From JAAYJR01 sp964545315 (GTDB lineage Bacteria > Bacteroidota > Bacteroidia > Bacteroidales > Prolixibacteraceae), in assembly GCA_964545315.1 (NCBI GenBank), contig CAZJGI010000012.1, positions 5,702-69,701 on the forward strand: DNA of 64,000 bases. The letters are read 5' to 3'. Below, in pieces: positions 43,835 through 51,399 of this stretch. The translations under genes were made by a program, and so were the position numbers. Every line of letters begins with the position of its first letter. Positions within the stretch are counted from its first letter, which is position 1. The notes below the pieces were generated by a model. It worked only from the letters and a program-made list of their open reading frames with translations. It was not told the DNA's origin and made no database searches.

Positions 43835-44035
43835 AATGTCATTACACTTTCAGATTATGAGACAGGTGAATTTGGAAAGAACTATGGCCTTGAGATAGCA
43901 GACGGACCTTTTACAGGCTTACTCTCAAGGGTAGTGATAATCCTTGATGAAAATGGAGTTGTCACGTATACCCAACAGGTGCCGGAAATTGCAAACGAAC
44001 CCGATTATAAAGATGTTCCTGACGCTCTCAGTTAA
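43835..44035 (+). pseudogene. tpx: Thiol peroxidase (tpx) 3' remnant
   Basis: The frame from 43835 encodes the last 66 residues of an atypical 2-Cys peroxiredoxin: NVITLSDYETGEFGKNYGL, then ADGPFTGLLSRVV, LDENGVVTYTQQVPEI and NEPDYKDVPDAL, all typical of Tpx C-termini. The first 90-100 residues, with the peroxidatic and resolving cysteines, are missing. Upstream the frame runs directly into the repeat array, with the junction at the Asn codon. An ATG at 43808 exists only inside the repeat. Either the gene was broken by the repeat or rearrangement, or the 5' part was lost in the assembly gap. The intact terminator after it suggests a once-functional gene. Confidence 0.8.
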
Positions 44036-44056
44036 ACCACAAGGAGTTATCAAAGA

Positions 44057-44094
44057 CCCGTGTAATACCTTGATTTATTACACGGGCTTTTTAT
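44057..44094 (+). terminator. Rho-independent terminator after the tpx remnant
   Basis: Perfect 11-bp stem CCCGTGTAATA / TATTACACGGG (44057-44067 with 44076-44086), an 8-base loop, then CTTTTTATTT. Confidence 0.85.
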
Positions 44095-44121
44095 TTATAC
44101 AGAAAATTAAAAAAATATAAT

Positions 44122-44129
44122 TATTTTTG
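44122..44129 (+). promoter_or_regulatory. Candidate -7 element for the DUF362/polyferredoxin genes
   Basis: TATTTTTG matches TAnnTTTG, 29 bp before the DUF362 gene start codon and just after the tpx terminator. No -33 element is evident. Confidence 0.4.
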
Positions 44130-44158
44130 TTTTCATTCAAAAATTAAGGGAGATAATT

Positions 44159-45076
44159 ATGAAAAGAAGAGAGTTTATTGTTAAAAGTGCCGGAGTAGGC
44201 CTTGCAGGCGCCTTAATCACAAATTTCGGAGGGCTGAATGCAATAGGATTGCCTGCAGAACAAGGCAGTTACGACCTTGTTGCCGTTAGAGGTGGTGAGG
44301 CAGTGGATATGTTTGACAAAGCCATTGAGGCATTGGGGGGTATGGGCAAATTTGTAAAATCAGGCCAAAAAGTTTTAGTAAAGCCGAATATTGGCTGGGA
44401 TGCACCGCCGGAGAGGGCAGCCAATACAAATCCACAACTAATTGCCAGAATAGTAAAAAGCTGCATGGATGCAGGCGCATCACAAGTTGTTGTATTTGAC
44501 CACACATGTGACCAGTGGAACCGATGTTACAGTAACAGCAAAATTGAAGAATTTGCACGAAATGCCGGTGCAAAGGTGGCACAGGCCGATAATGAATCTT
44601 TTTACAGCGAAGTAACCGTTCCACAAGGGAAAAGCCTTAAAAAGGTTAAAGTGCACAAGGAATTGCTAGATGCAGATGTTTTAATAAATGTACCGATTCT
44701 AAAAAACCATAATTCCACAACAGTTTCCCTTGCCATGAAGAATCTCATGGGAGTGGTATGGGACCGACGATATTATCATAGTAATGACTTAAGCCAGTGT
44801 ATAGCTGACTTCCTGACCTTCAGAAAACCTGACCTTAATATAATTGACGGTTACCGTATGCTCGCCCGTAACGGCCCACGCGGGGTTTCTGTCGCCGATG
44901 TAACTGATCTTAAAGCTCTTATTGCAGGAAAAGATATTGTTGCTGTTGATGCAGCAGCTACTCTTATGTTCGGAAGGGAACCAAAAGAAATTAATCATAT
45001 ACGAATAGCTGATGAGATGAAACTGGGCATTATGGACCTTAATAAAGTCTCAATCAGTCGTATAAAAATGAGCTAA
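44159..45076 (+). CDS. DUF362-domain protein with Tat-like signal
   Basis: A 305-residue protein beginning with a twin-arginine type signal (MKRREFIVKSAGVGLAGALI), suggesting folded export, perhaps with a cofactor. The DUF362 core follows: KFVKSGQKVLVKPNIGWD near residue 63, a VKSCMDAGASQVVVFDHT segment, DVLINVPILKNHNSTTVSLAMKNLMG (residues about 176-201, span only) and a final DIVAVDAAATLMFG. The family's function is unknown, though it often occurs with ferredoxins in anaerobes. The downstream polyferredoxin starts 10 bp after the stop, so the two most likely form a redox pair at the membrane. Confidence 0.85.
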   Translation: MKRREFIVKSAGVGLAGALITNFGGLNAIGLPAEQGSYDLVAVRGGEAVDMFDKAIEALGGMGKFVKSGQKVLVKPNIGWDAPPERAANTNPQLIARIVKSCMDAGASQVVVFDHTCDQWNRCYSNSKIEEFARNAGAKVAQADNESFYSEVTVPQGKSLKKVKVHKELLDADVLINVPILKNHNSTTVSLAMKNLMGVVWDRRYYHSNDLSQCIADFLTFRKPDLNIIDGYRMLARNGPRGVSVADVTDLKALIAGKDIVAVDAAATLMFGREPKEINHIRIADEMKLGIMDLNKVSISRIKMS

Positions 45077-45086
45077 ATTTTATATT

Positions 45087-46703
45087 ATGACTTTTTACAG
45101 ATTCCTGAGAAAAACCAGAATAATTATTGCAGCCGCAATATTTATTTTGGTTTTTCTCATATTTAATGATATTTATGAGTGGATATCTACGGATATGGTC
45201 AGCTCTGTGTTATGGTTACAGTTCGTACCCTCGTTGCTTAATTTTCTGGCCACATTTTCTATAATAACCGCTGGTGGTTTTATTGTGGTGCTGTTGGCAA
45301 CTTTAATTACAGGAAGGATATATTGTTCAGTAATCTGTCCCCTCGGAATCTTTCAGGATATAATTAATTGGATTTCAAAACGTTTTTCGAAAAAAAAGAG
45401 GTTTTTCAGATTTAAAAAAGCATATCCGGTATTACGATACTCCTTTCTGGGGATTATGGCAATAGCTATAATTTTCGGAATGGGGTGGATATCTGCCTGG
45501 CTTGATCCATACAGCATTGCAGGGCGTACATTTACCTACTTGTCAAAACCTCTTATTGTATGGACTAACAATTTAACTGTCCCTGTATTCCAAAAGATGA
45601 ATATCTATTCAGTTTTTCATCATACACTTTTACAACCTTATATTGTTCCGGTAATTCTAACTCTAGCTCTTACCGGAGCGATTGCTTATTTTGCCTGGAA
45701 AAGAGGCAGATTATTCTGTAACACCATTTGTCCGGTAGGTACATTACTTGGAGAAGTCTCACGTTTTTCTTTGTTTAAGGTAAATTTCGACAAGAACAAA
45801 TGTACACGTTGCGGACTATGCGCAGGTGTTTGTAAGAGTGAATGTATAAGCGTTAAAAATTATTCTGTTGATCATACACGTTGCGTAGTGTGTTTCAACT
45901 GTTTAAATATTTGTCCGGAGGCAGCTTTGTCAATGAAGCCTAAATTTGTCCACATGGAGAAAAAAGCAAGTTTACATACTTCAGTTAATATTCATGAGGT
46001 TCGATCTACAGGTCGTTCTCACGACAAAAACCGTAGAAAACTGTTACTTACATTCCTTGCATTAATTGCCGGCAAAAAGATTTATGCACTCAAAAAGAAC
46101 AGAATGCCGGATAATAACAAAGGATTAATTATCAACAAAAAAGAACATCCTGTTGCCCCACCGGGCGCCGGTAGCATTGAACGGTTTAATGAAATCTGCA
46201 CAGCTTGTTCATTATGCATAACAGCCTGCCCCACCGGCGTATTACAACCGGCATTAACAGAATACGGACTCTCCGGGTTCATGCAACCCCACATGGATTA
46301 TCTGGTCAATTACTGCAACTTCGATTGTACTAAATGCGGCGATGTCTGCCCAACAAAAGCCATACTTCCACTTTCTTTGGAAGATAAGCATATAACACAA
46401 ATGGGAATAGTGTTTTTTGTTAAGCAAAACTGTGTAGTATATACTGATGAAACTGACTGTGGAGCATGTTCGGAACATTGCCCCACAAAAGCCGTTAAAA
46501 TGATCCCTTATAAAAACGGTTTGCTTATTCCTGAGGTAGATCAGACAATTTGTGTAGGTTGCGGGGCTTGTGAGCATGCCTGCCCTGTGGAAGAGCCTTT
46601 TAAAGCTATTTATGTGGATGGAAATGCAGTACAGAAATTTGCCGAGAAACCTGATATTAAAGAGTTACAACAACAGGGTCCGGAAGAAGATTTCCCATTT
46701 TAA
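45087..46703 (+). CDS. Membrane polyferredoxin (NapH/YccM-like, multiple 4Fe-4S sites)
   Basis: A 538-residue integral-membrane iron-sulfur protein. About five hydrophobic segments lie in the first 220 residues. They include NapH-type loops CSVICPLGIFQD and CNTICPVGTLLGE. Ferredoxin motifs follow: CTRCGLCAGVCKSEC, CVVCFNCLNICPEA, CTACSLCITACPTG, CTKCGDVCPTKA, CGACSEHCPTKA and CVGCGACEHACPVE. Such proteins move electrons between the quinone pool and periplasmic or cytoplasmic partners. The electron acceptor is unknown; the Tat-exported DUF362 protein encoded immediately upstream is the best candidate partner. Confidence 0.88.
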   Translation: MTFYRFLRKTRIIIAAAIFILVFLIFNDIYEWISTDMVSSVLWLQFVPSLLNFLATFSIITAGGFIVVLLATLITGRIYCSVICPLGIFQDIINWISKRFSKKKRFFRFKKAYPVLRYSFLGIMAIAIIFGMGWISAWLDPYSIAGRTFTYLSKPLIVWTNNLTVPVFQKMNIYSVFHHTLLQPYIVPVILTLALTGAIAYFAWKRGRLFCNTICPVGTLLGEVSRFSLFKVNFDKNKCTRCGLCAGVCKSECISVKNYSVDHTRCVVCFNCLNICPEAALSMKPKFVHMEKKASLHTSVNIHEVRSTGRSHDKNRRKLLLTFLALIAGKKIYALKKNRMPDNNKGLIINKKEHPVAPPGAGSIERFNEICTACSLCITACPTGVLQPALTEYGLSGFMQPHMDYLVNYCNFDCTKCGDVCPTKAILPLSLEDKHITQMGIVFFVKQNCVVYTDETDCGACSEHCPTKAVKMIPYKNGLLIPEVDQTICVGCGACEHACPVEEPFKAIYVDGNAVQKFAEKPDIKELQQQGPEEDFPF

Positions 46704-46832
46704 TTTTTTTGTCAGGCAAAAAAGTTTGTATTAGTTGTCTTCTTCAGCAACTTTCAATGAATATGTTTTTATGAGAAGGTATATTCGTGTTAATTTGTAT
46801 GAATGATATTTTATTATAACCTGTTATTTCTG

Positions 46833-48068
46833 ATGCAATCTAAATTATCCTCTAATATTTATTTATTTAATCCAACCTGTGAGTATGCAACAGCAAACGG
46901 TAATGCATCATGGCAACCAAACAGATTGCTGACAACAATGGAGGAGGACCTGGCAACCCTGCCTCTCTTCTTTGCCGATCCGCAGGATATAGTAATTGTA
47001 AAAAAGATACCGGAAAATGAATATAGTGATTCCCTAAAATCAATTGGCATTGATCCTCCCCATTTTGCCCTGTTAAACAATATAACAGAAAATCCCGGCA
47101 TCACCGGTAAACCATTTGGATGGTTATTACCCTGGGGCTGGAGTCCTGCAGCCCACCGTACACTGGCATCGTTAAAACCTTATTGTTCCGAAGAATTTCT
47201 CCATTCGCCGGTATCAGGATGGAGAGAGGATAGCCGGGAATTATATTCAAAAAAATTTGCCATCGAATTACAAAAAAAAATTATTCCCAGGCTTAATCCG
47301 GCAACTATGCCCCCTCCTGAAATGACCCCACATATATGCAACAATACAGTGGAGATTGATGCATTAATTAATAAATGGGGAAAGGTTATGTTGAAATCAC
47401 CCTGGAGTACTTCAGGGCGAGGTATACAACCTGTCACTAAAACTCCCGTTGTACAAAAGGTGTGGGAAAAAATTTCCGGAATGATAAAACAGCAGGGTTA
47501 TGTAATTGTAGAACCACTGTTAAATAAACAACTGGATTTGGCACTCCAGTTTGAGATCAGGAAAGGGAAAATTACCTTTTTGGGGATAAGTCGTTTTTTT
47601 ACAGATTATAAAGGCCAATACCAGGGAAATTTTCTTAACGGATGGAGTGATGATACAGATACCGAAATTGTCAAATTTGCAGATACCGTTCCATCATTTT
47701 TAACAGGCCCTATAATTGAAACCATTTCAGCGAGTAAGATGAAAAAATTGTATGAAGGAAATTTTGGAGTTGATACATTGATTTTCCGTCTCGATGATAA
47801 CAGTATCAGAATTAATCCGCTTCTTGAAATCAACCTGAGGCAAAACATGGGACAGCTGTCAATTCACCTTGAAAAGTTAATAGCTCCCGGGAAGACAGGC
47901 ATTTTCAAAATTTTCTATGATCCCAAAACGACTTTTTATAATTTCAAACAAGAAATGGAGGCCCGGTATCCCGTTAAAATCCACAAAAACAAAATTGAAT
48001 ACGGCTTTTTTCCTTTAACCCCGGCCAGGGAAAGAACAAAATTCGGGGCATATATTTCTGTTATTTAA
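46833..48068 (+). CDS. Bacteroidota-conserved ATP-grasp-like protein of unknown function
   Basis: About 411 residues from the Met at 46833. This start is preferred over 46803 because the conserved text begins IYLFNPTCEYATANG. Further conserved-looking features are LLPWGWSPAAHRTL near residue 98 and LKSPWSTSGRGI near residue 195, which resembles an ATP-grasp phosphate-binding loop. VIVEPLLNKQLDLALQFEI and LEINLRQNMGQLS near residue 335 contain acidic and Asn residues of the kind that hold Mg-ATP in that fold. I recall similar uncharacterised proteins in many Bacteroidota. A peptide- or amide-bond ligase activity is inferred from fold only. PPK2 is encoded next on the same strand. Confidence 0.6.
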   Translation: MQSKLSSNIYLFNPTCEYATANGNASWQPNRLLTTMEEDLATLPLFFADPQDIVIVKKIPENEYSDSLKSIGIDPPHFALLNNITENPGITGKPFGWLLPWGWSPAAHRTLASLKPYCSEEFLHSPVSGWREDSRELYSKKFAIELQKKIIPRLNPATMPPPEMTPHICNNTVEIDALINKWGKVMLKSPWSTSGRGIQPVTKTPVVQKVWEKISGMIKQQGYVIVEPLLNKQLDLALQFEIRKGKITFLGISRFFTDYKGQYQGNFLNGWSDDTDTEIVKFADTVPSFLTGPIIETISASKMKKLYEGNFGVDTLIFRLDDNSIRINPLLEINLRQNMGQLSIHLEKLIAPGKTGIFKIFYDPKTTFYNFKQEMEARYPVKIHKNKIEYGFFPLTPARERTKFGAYISVI

Positions 48069-48121
48069 GCATATTTTGTATTTTTATTTGAGGTAATTCA
48101 GCCTTTACAAAATTAAATTAT

Positions 48122-48931
48122 ATGGAAAATTCTAATAATCAGGATTCAAAGCCAAAAAAAATTTCCAATAAAACATACAAGCACGAATTAAACAAGCTTC
48201 AGATTGAGTTGGTAAAACTCCAGGAGTGGATAAAAATAAAGGGACTCAGAGTAGTGGTTATTTTTGAAGGTCGTGATGCTGCAGGTAAGGGAGGCACTAT
48301 CAAGAGAATCACTAAGGTTTTAAATCCCCGCATCTGCCGAGTAGTAGCTTTAGCCACTCCAACAGAACGGGAAAAAACACAATGGTATTTTCAAAGGTAT
48401 GCCGCACATCTTCCTGCTGCCGGAGAGATTGTCTTGTTTGACCGGAGCTGGTATAACCGGGCAGGGATTGAAAAGGTTATGGAATTTTGCACGAATGAAG
48501 AGTACTGGGATTTTTTGAGAGCATGCCCTAATTTTGAAAGAATGTTGATACGTTCCGGAATTACTCTCATAAAATATTGGTTTTCAGTGAGTGAAGAAGA
48601 ACAGGAAAAAAGATTCGTTGCTCGTAATGAAGATCCTGTCAAACGTTGGAAGTTAAGTCCGATTGACTTAAAATCCAGAGAGCTATATGTAGAGTTTTCA
48701 AAAGCTAAAGACGAAATGTTCTCTTACACCGATACTAAACTCAGTCCCTGGTTTATGGTTAATGCTGATAATAAGAAGAGAGCCCGGCTGAATTGTATTC
48801 ATCACTTATTGTCTATGATACCTTATGAGGATCTCACACCCGAACCTATTGTATTTCCGCCAAGAAAAGACAGTAAAGGGTATGTAAGGCCTCCTATAAG
48901 TGAAATGACTTTTATCCCTGATGTTTTTTAA
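48122..48931 (+). CDS. ppk2: Polyphosphate kinase 2 family protein
   Basis: Transfers phosphate between polyphosphate and nucleotides, usually making GTP/ATP or ADP/GDP from polyphosphate. The 269-residue protein has Walker A GRDAAGKG at residues 50-57, the lid TPTEREKTQWYFQRY near 79-93, and Walker B FDRSWYNRAG with D107. The conserved WKLSPIDLKS near residue 176 and NADNKKRARLNCIHHLL near the end are also present. Single-domain length fits class I PPK2. It lies 53 bp after the ATP-grasp-like gene and converges on the PfkB gene. Confidence 0.93.
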   Translation: MENSNNQDSKPKKISNKTYKHELNKLQIELVKLQEWIKIKGLRVVVIFEGRDAAGKGGTIKRITKVLNPRICRVVALATPTEREKTQWYFQRYAAHLPAAGEIVLFDRSWYNRAGIEKVMEFCTNEEYWDFLRACPNFERMLIRSGITLIKYWFSVSEEEQEKRFVARNEDPVKRWKLSPIDLKSRELYVEFSKAKDEMFSYTDTKLSPWFMVNADNKKRARLNCIHHLLSMIPYEDLTPEPIVFPPRKDSKGYVRPPISEMTFIPDVF

Positions 48932-48954
48932 GGATTATAAAACTGTAAGATGGA

Positions 48955-49869
48955 TCACAGAAAAATATATTTATCTGTATTTTTCATAAAATCCAATACA
49001 TCCTGAATTCCAAAAAATGAGGTGGCTCCCGGTTTTGTTGCATTCAAAGCGCCGGCAGCATTTCCAAATTTCAATGCCTCTTCAAGTGATTTGCCATTAA
49101 GATAATAATGGAGAAAGCCTGCAGAAAAAGCCATTCCTGACCCTATATTATCCACTTTATCCACAAGATATCCTGAATCACTGCAAAGGCCATTGTTTTT
49201 ATGATATGCTATTACACCTTTTTCTCCACGTGTTACCAGCACTAATGTCGTCTTATATCTATAGATCAACTCCTCGCAAAATCTCACAATATCCTTGCAT
49301 TTAAAATTGAGCTTTTCGGCTAAGAAACCAATCTCTTTCTCTTTTACCCTTACTATATCCGAACAATTTAATAAACCTTCTACTACCTCAGAATTAAAAA
49401 AGTGTTGAAATAATTTAAGATCAAAAAACTTTAGCGAACCTGCCGACTCCCTGATAAGTTCCCTAATAGTATTTTTTGATATCCCGAAGCGCTGGGGTAA
49501 TAATCCAAAAAAAAGACAATCAGCACCTCTGGCCAACTTCAAGGCTTCACCCGAAAATTCTATATGATCGAATGCAACATCAGTAGGTACTTTGTAAACA
49601 GGTTCATTATTCTCATCAAATGTAATATTGACAATTCCTGTAGGAAATGCAGAATCGATCTGTATATTCTCTGTCTCTATCCCCAGTTCTTTCAGACGTT
49701 TAAGGGCGATATTACCGAGTTCGTCATCACCAACTCTGGATAAAAGGGATCCATTTTCTCCGAATGAATTACACCTGAAAACCATATTTGAGGGGGTTCC
49801 TCCCAATATTCTGCCAGTTGGCAGTATATCCCAGACCACCTCTCCAAATGCAACAATCTTTTTCCTCAT
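48955..49869 (-). CDS. PfkB-family carbohydrate kinase-like protein with altered active site (GSGM)
   Basis: About 304 residues from the Met at 49869; an upstream Met at 49908 adds an unconserved N-terminus. The PfkB fold is clear: KIVAFGEVVWDILP, GGTPSNMVF, SRVGDDELG, LVLVTRGEKGVIAY and the C-terminal signature region VDKVDNIGSGMAFSAGF. In active kinases this reads GAGD, where D is the catalytic base. Here it is Met (codon 49132-49134). The usual N-x-x-E region reads RVKEKE, also degenerate. The protein may be an inactive or re-purposed homologue, or the fructokinase-like activity may be lost. It lies downstream of rodA, 100 bp away on the same strand. Confidence 0.8.
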   Translation of the reverse strand: MRKKIVAFGEVVWDILPTGRILGGTPSNMVFRCNSFGENGSLLSRVGDDELGNIALKRLKELGIETENIQIDSAFPTGIVNITFDENNEPVYKVPTDVAFDHIEFSGEALKLARGADCLFFGLLPQRFGISKNTIRELIRESAGSLKFFDLKLFQHFFNSEVVEGLLNCSDIVRVKEKEIGFLAEKLNFKCKDIVRFCEELIYRYKTTLVLVTRGEKGVIAYHKNNGLCSDSGYLVDKVDNIGSGMAFSAGFLHYYLNGKSLEEALKFGNAAGALNATKPGATSFFGIQDVLDFMKNTDKYIFL

Positions 49870-49970
49870 CGGTTTTATTTCAAAAACACAAAAATAACTA
49901 TAAATCAAAAATGAACCAATTTGAATTATATGAATTCCAAATCAGAAAATTAAATCTCATAATGCAGCCT

Positions 49971-51398
49971 TTAGCCCGAGAACTGATCAAGCCTGCTTGC
50001 ATCCAATCGCAAAAAGATAAAGAGAAGAAGTGTAAACGACCATAAGGATGATCCACCGTAACTAAAAAAGGGTAATGGTATGCCAATAACAGGCATAATT
50101 CCTATTGTCATTCCTACATTCACCGCGAAATGAAAAAATATTATTGATGCAACAGAATAACCATAAATCCTGGAAAAGGATGACCTTTGCCTTTCAGCCA
50201 GCCATACCAACCTGGACAACAATCCCATGAAAATTATTATAACTGTTAATGTACCGGCAAATCCCCACTCCTCTCCAACTGTACAAAAAATAAAATCAGT
50301 ACTTTGCTCAGGGACAAAATTAAATTTGGTTTGCGTGCCATTTAAAAATCCCTTTCCCCAGGCCCCGCCTGATCCTATCGCAATTTTGCTTTGATTCACA
50401 TTATATCCCGAGCCTAAAGGATCCGATTCTATTCCCAGCAATTCATTTAACCGGGTTTGATGATGTGACCCAAGCAAATTATTAAAGGTATAATCAACTG
50501 AAATGGAAAATAAAAATGATAAAATCAATATTTCCGTAATTATGATATAATTTCTTAACTTGTTTCGGATGCTGTATATTAAAACTGTAATTCCTCCAGT
50601 TATTAAACATATCCCCATTATCTGATCTGTTCTCAAATTAAAACCTGCCAGTTCATTGATGCCAGCTATAACTAAAAAGAAAGCGGGGAATATCAATATA
50701 ACTCTAACGAAGTATTTTAATCCCGGATTAAATGCCAAAAAAGCTAAAAAAGCAATTCCAAACAATATAATCACCATTGTTAATCCTGAAAAAAGCAGGG
50801 ATAAGATGAATAACGCCGCAGTGAGAGTAATGAAAAACATTACAATCCCTGACAGTCCTTCTCTGTATAAAACCAGTATCAATGATAAATAAACAATTGC
50901 AGAGCCGGCATCATTCTGAAGAAATATCAATAATACAGGTAATAAAATAATAGCAGCAAGAGCAGCAAGAGACTTACCTCTTTTGAGTTGAAATTTGAAT
51001 GAACTCATATATTTTGCCAGAGCCAGACCAGTTGCAAATTTACCAAATTCTGATGGTTGAAATCCAAAACTTCCGATAGTAAACCATGATCTTGAATTAT
51101 TGATCTCGGTACCTGCAAAAAGCACTGCTATTAGCATAATTACCATCAAAACATATATTATATAAGCAAAAAATACATAGAAATTTGACTCAATTAAAAG
51201 AACCAAAAATGCAATTAACAAGGCTGCAGATATCCATAAAAGTTGTTTACCATATCGTTGAGAGATATCAAAAATTGATTCATGACCAGGATCATAAACT
51301 GCAGCATATATATTTATCCATCCTATTAATACCAGGATCAGGAATAAGGATACACTTAACCAATCAATATTTGTCCATAAACTGTTTCTCTTTGGCAC
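49971..51398 (-). CDS. rodA: Rod-shape peptidoglycan glycosyltransferase RodA
   Basis: SEDS-family polymerase that makes glycan strands from lipid II during lateral wall growth, working with PBP2. The 475-residue protein has about ten membrane segments. It has the family landmarks NSRSWFTIGSFGFQPSEFGKF (near residue 99-119, span only), the large periplasmic loop with ESDPLGSGYNVNQSKIAIGSG and GFLNGTQTKFNFVPEQSTDFIF, and the end IPLPFFSYGGSSLW. Slightly longer than E. coli RodA because of extra middle segments, as is usual in this phylum. It starts just after mrdA and ends the purH-mre-mrdA-rodA block. Confidence 0.95.
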   Translation of the reverse strand: MPKRNSLWTNIDWLSVSLFLILVLIGWINIYAAVYDPGHESIFDISQRYGKQLLWISAALLIAFLVLLIESNFYVFFAYIIYVLMVIMLIAVLFAGTEINNSRSWFTIGSFGFQPSEFGKFATGLALAKYMSSFKFQLKRGKSLAALAAIILLPVLLIFLQNDAGSAIVYLSLILVLYREGLSGIVMFFITLTAALFILSLLFSGLTMVIILFGIAFLAFLAFNPGLKYFVRVILIFPAFFLVIAGINELAGFNLRTDQIMGICLITGGITVLIYSIRNKLRNYIIITEILILSFLFSISVDYTFNNLLGSHHQTRLNELLGIESDPLGSGYNVNQSKIAIGSGGAWGKGFLNGTQTKFNFVPEQSTDFIFCTVGEEWGFAGTLTVIIIFMGLLSRLVWLAERQRSSFSRIYGYSVASIIFFHFAVNVGMTIGIMPVIGIPLPFFSYGGSSLWSFTLLLFIFLRLDASRLDQFSG

Positions 51399-51399
51399 T

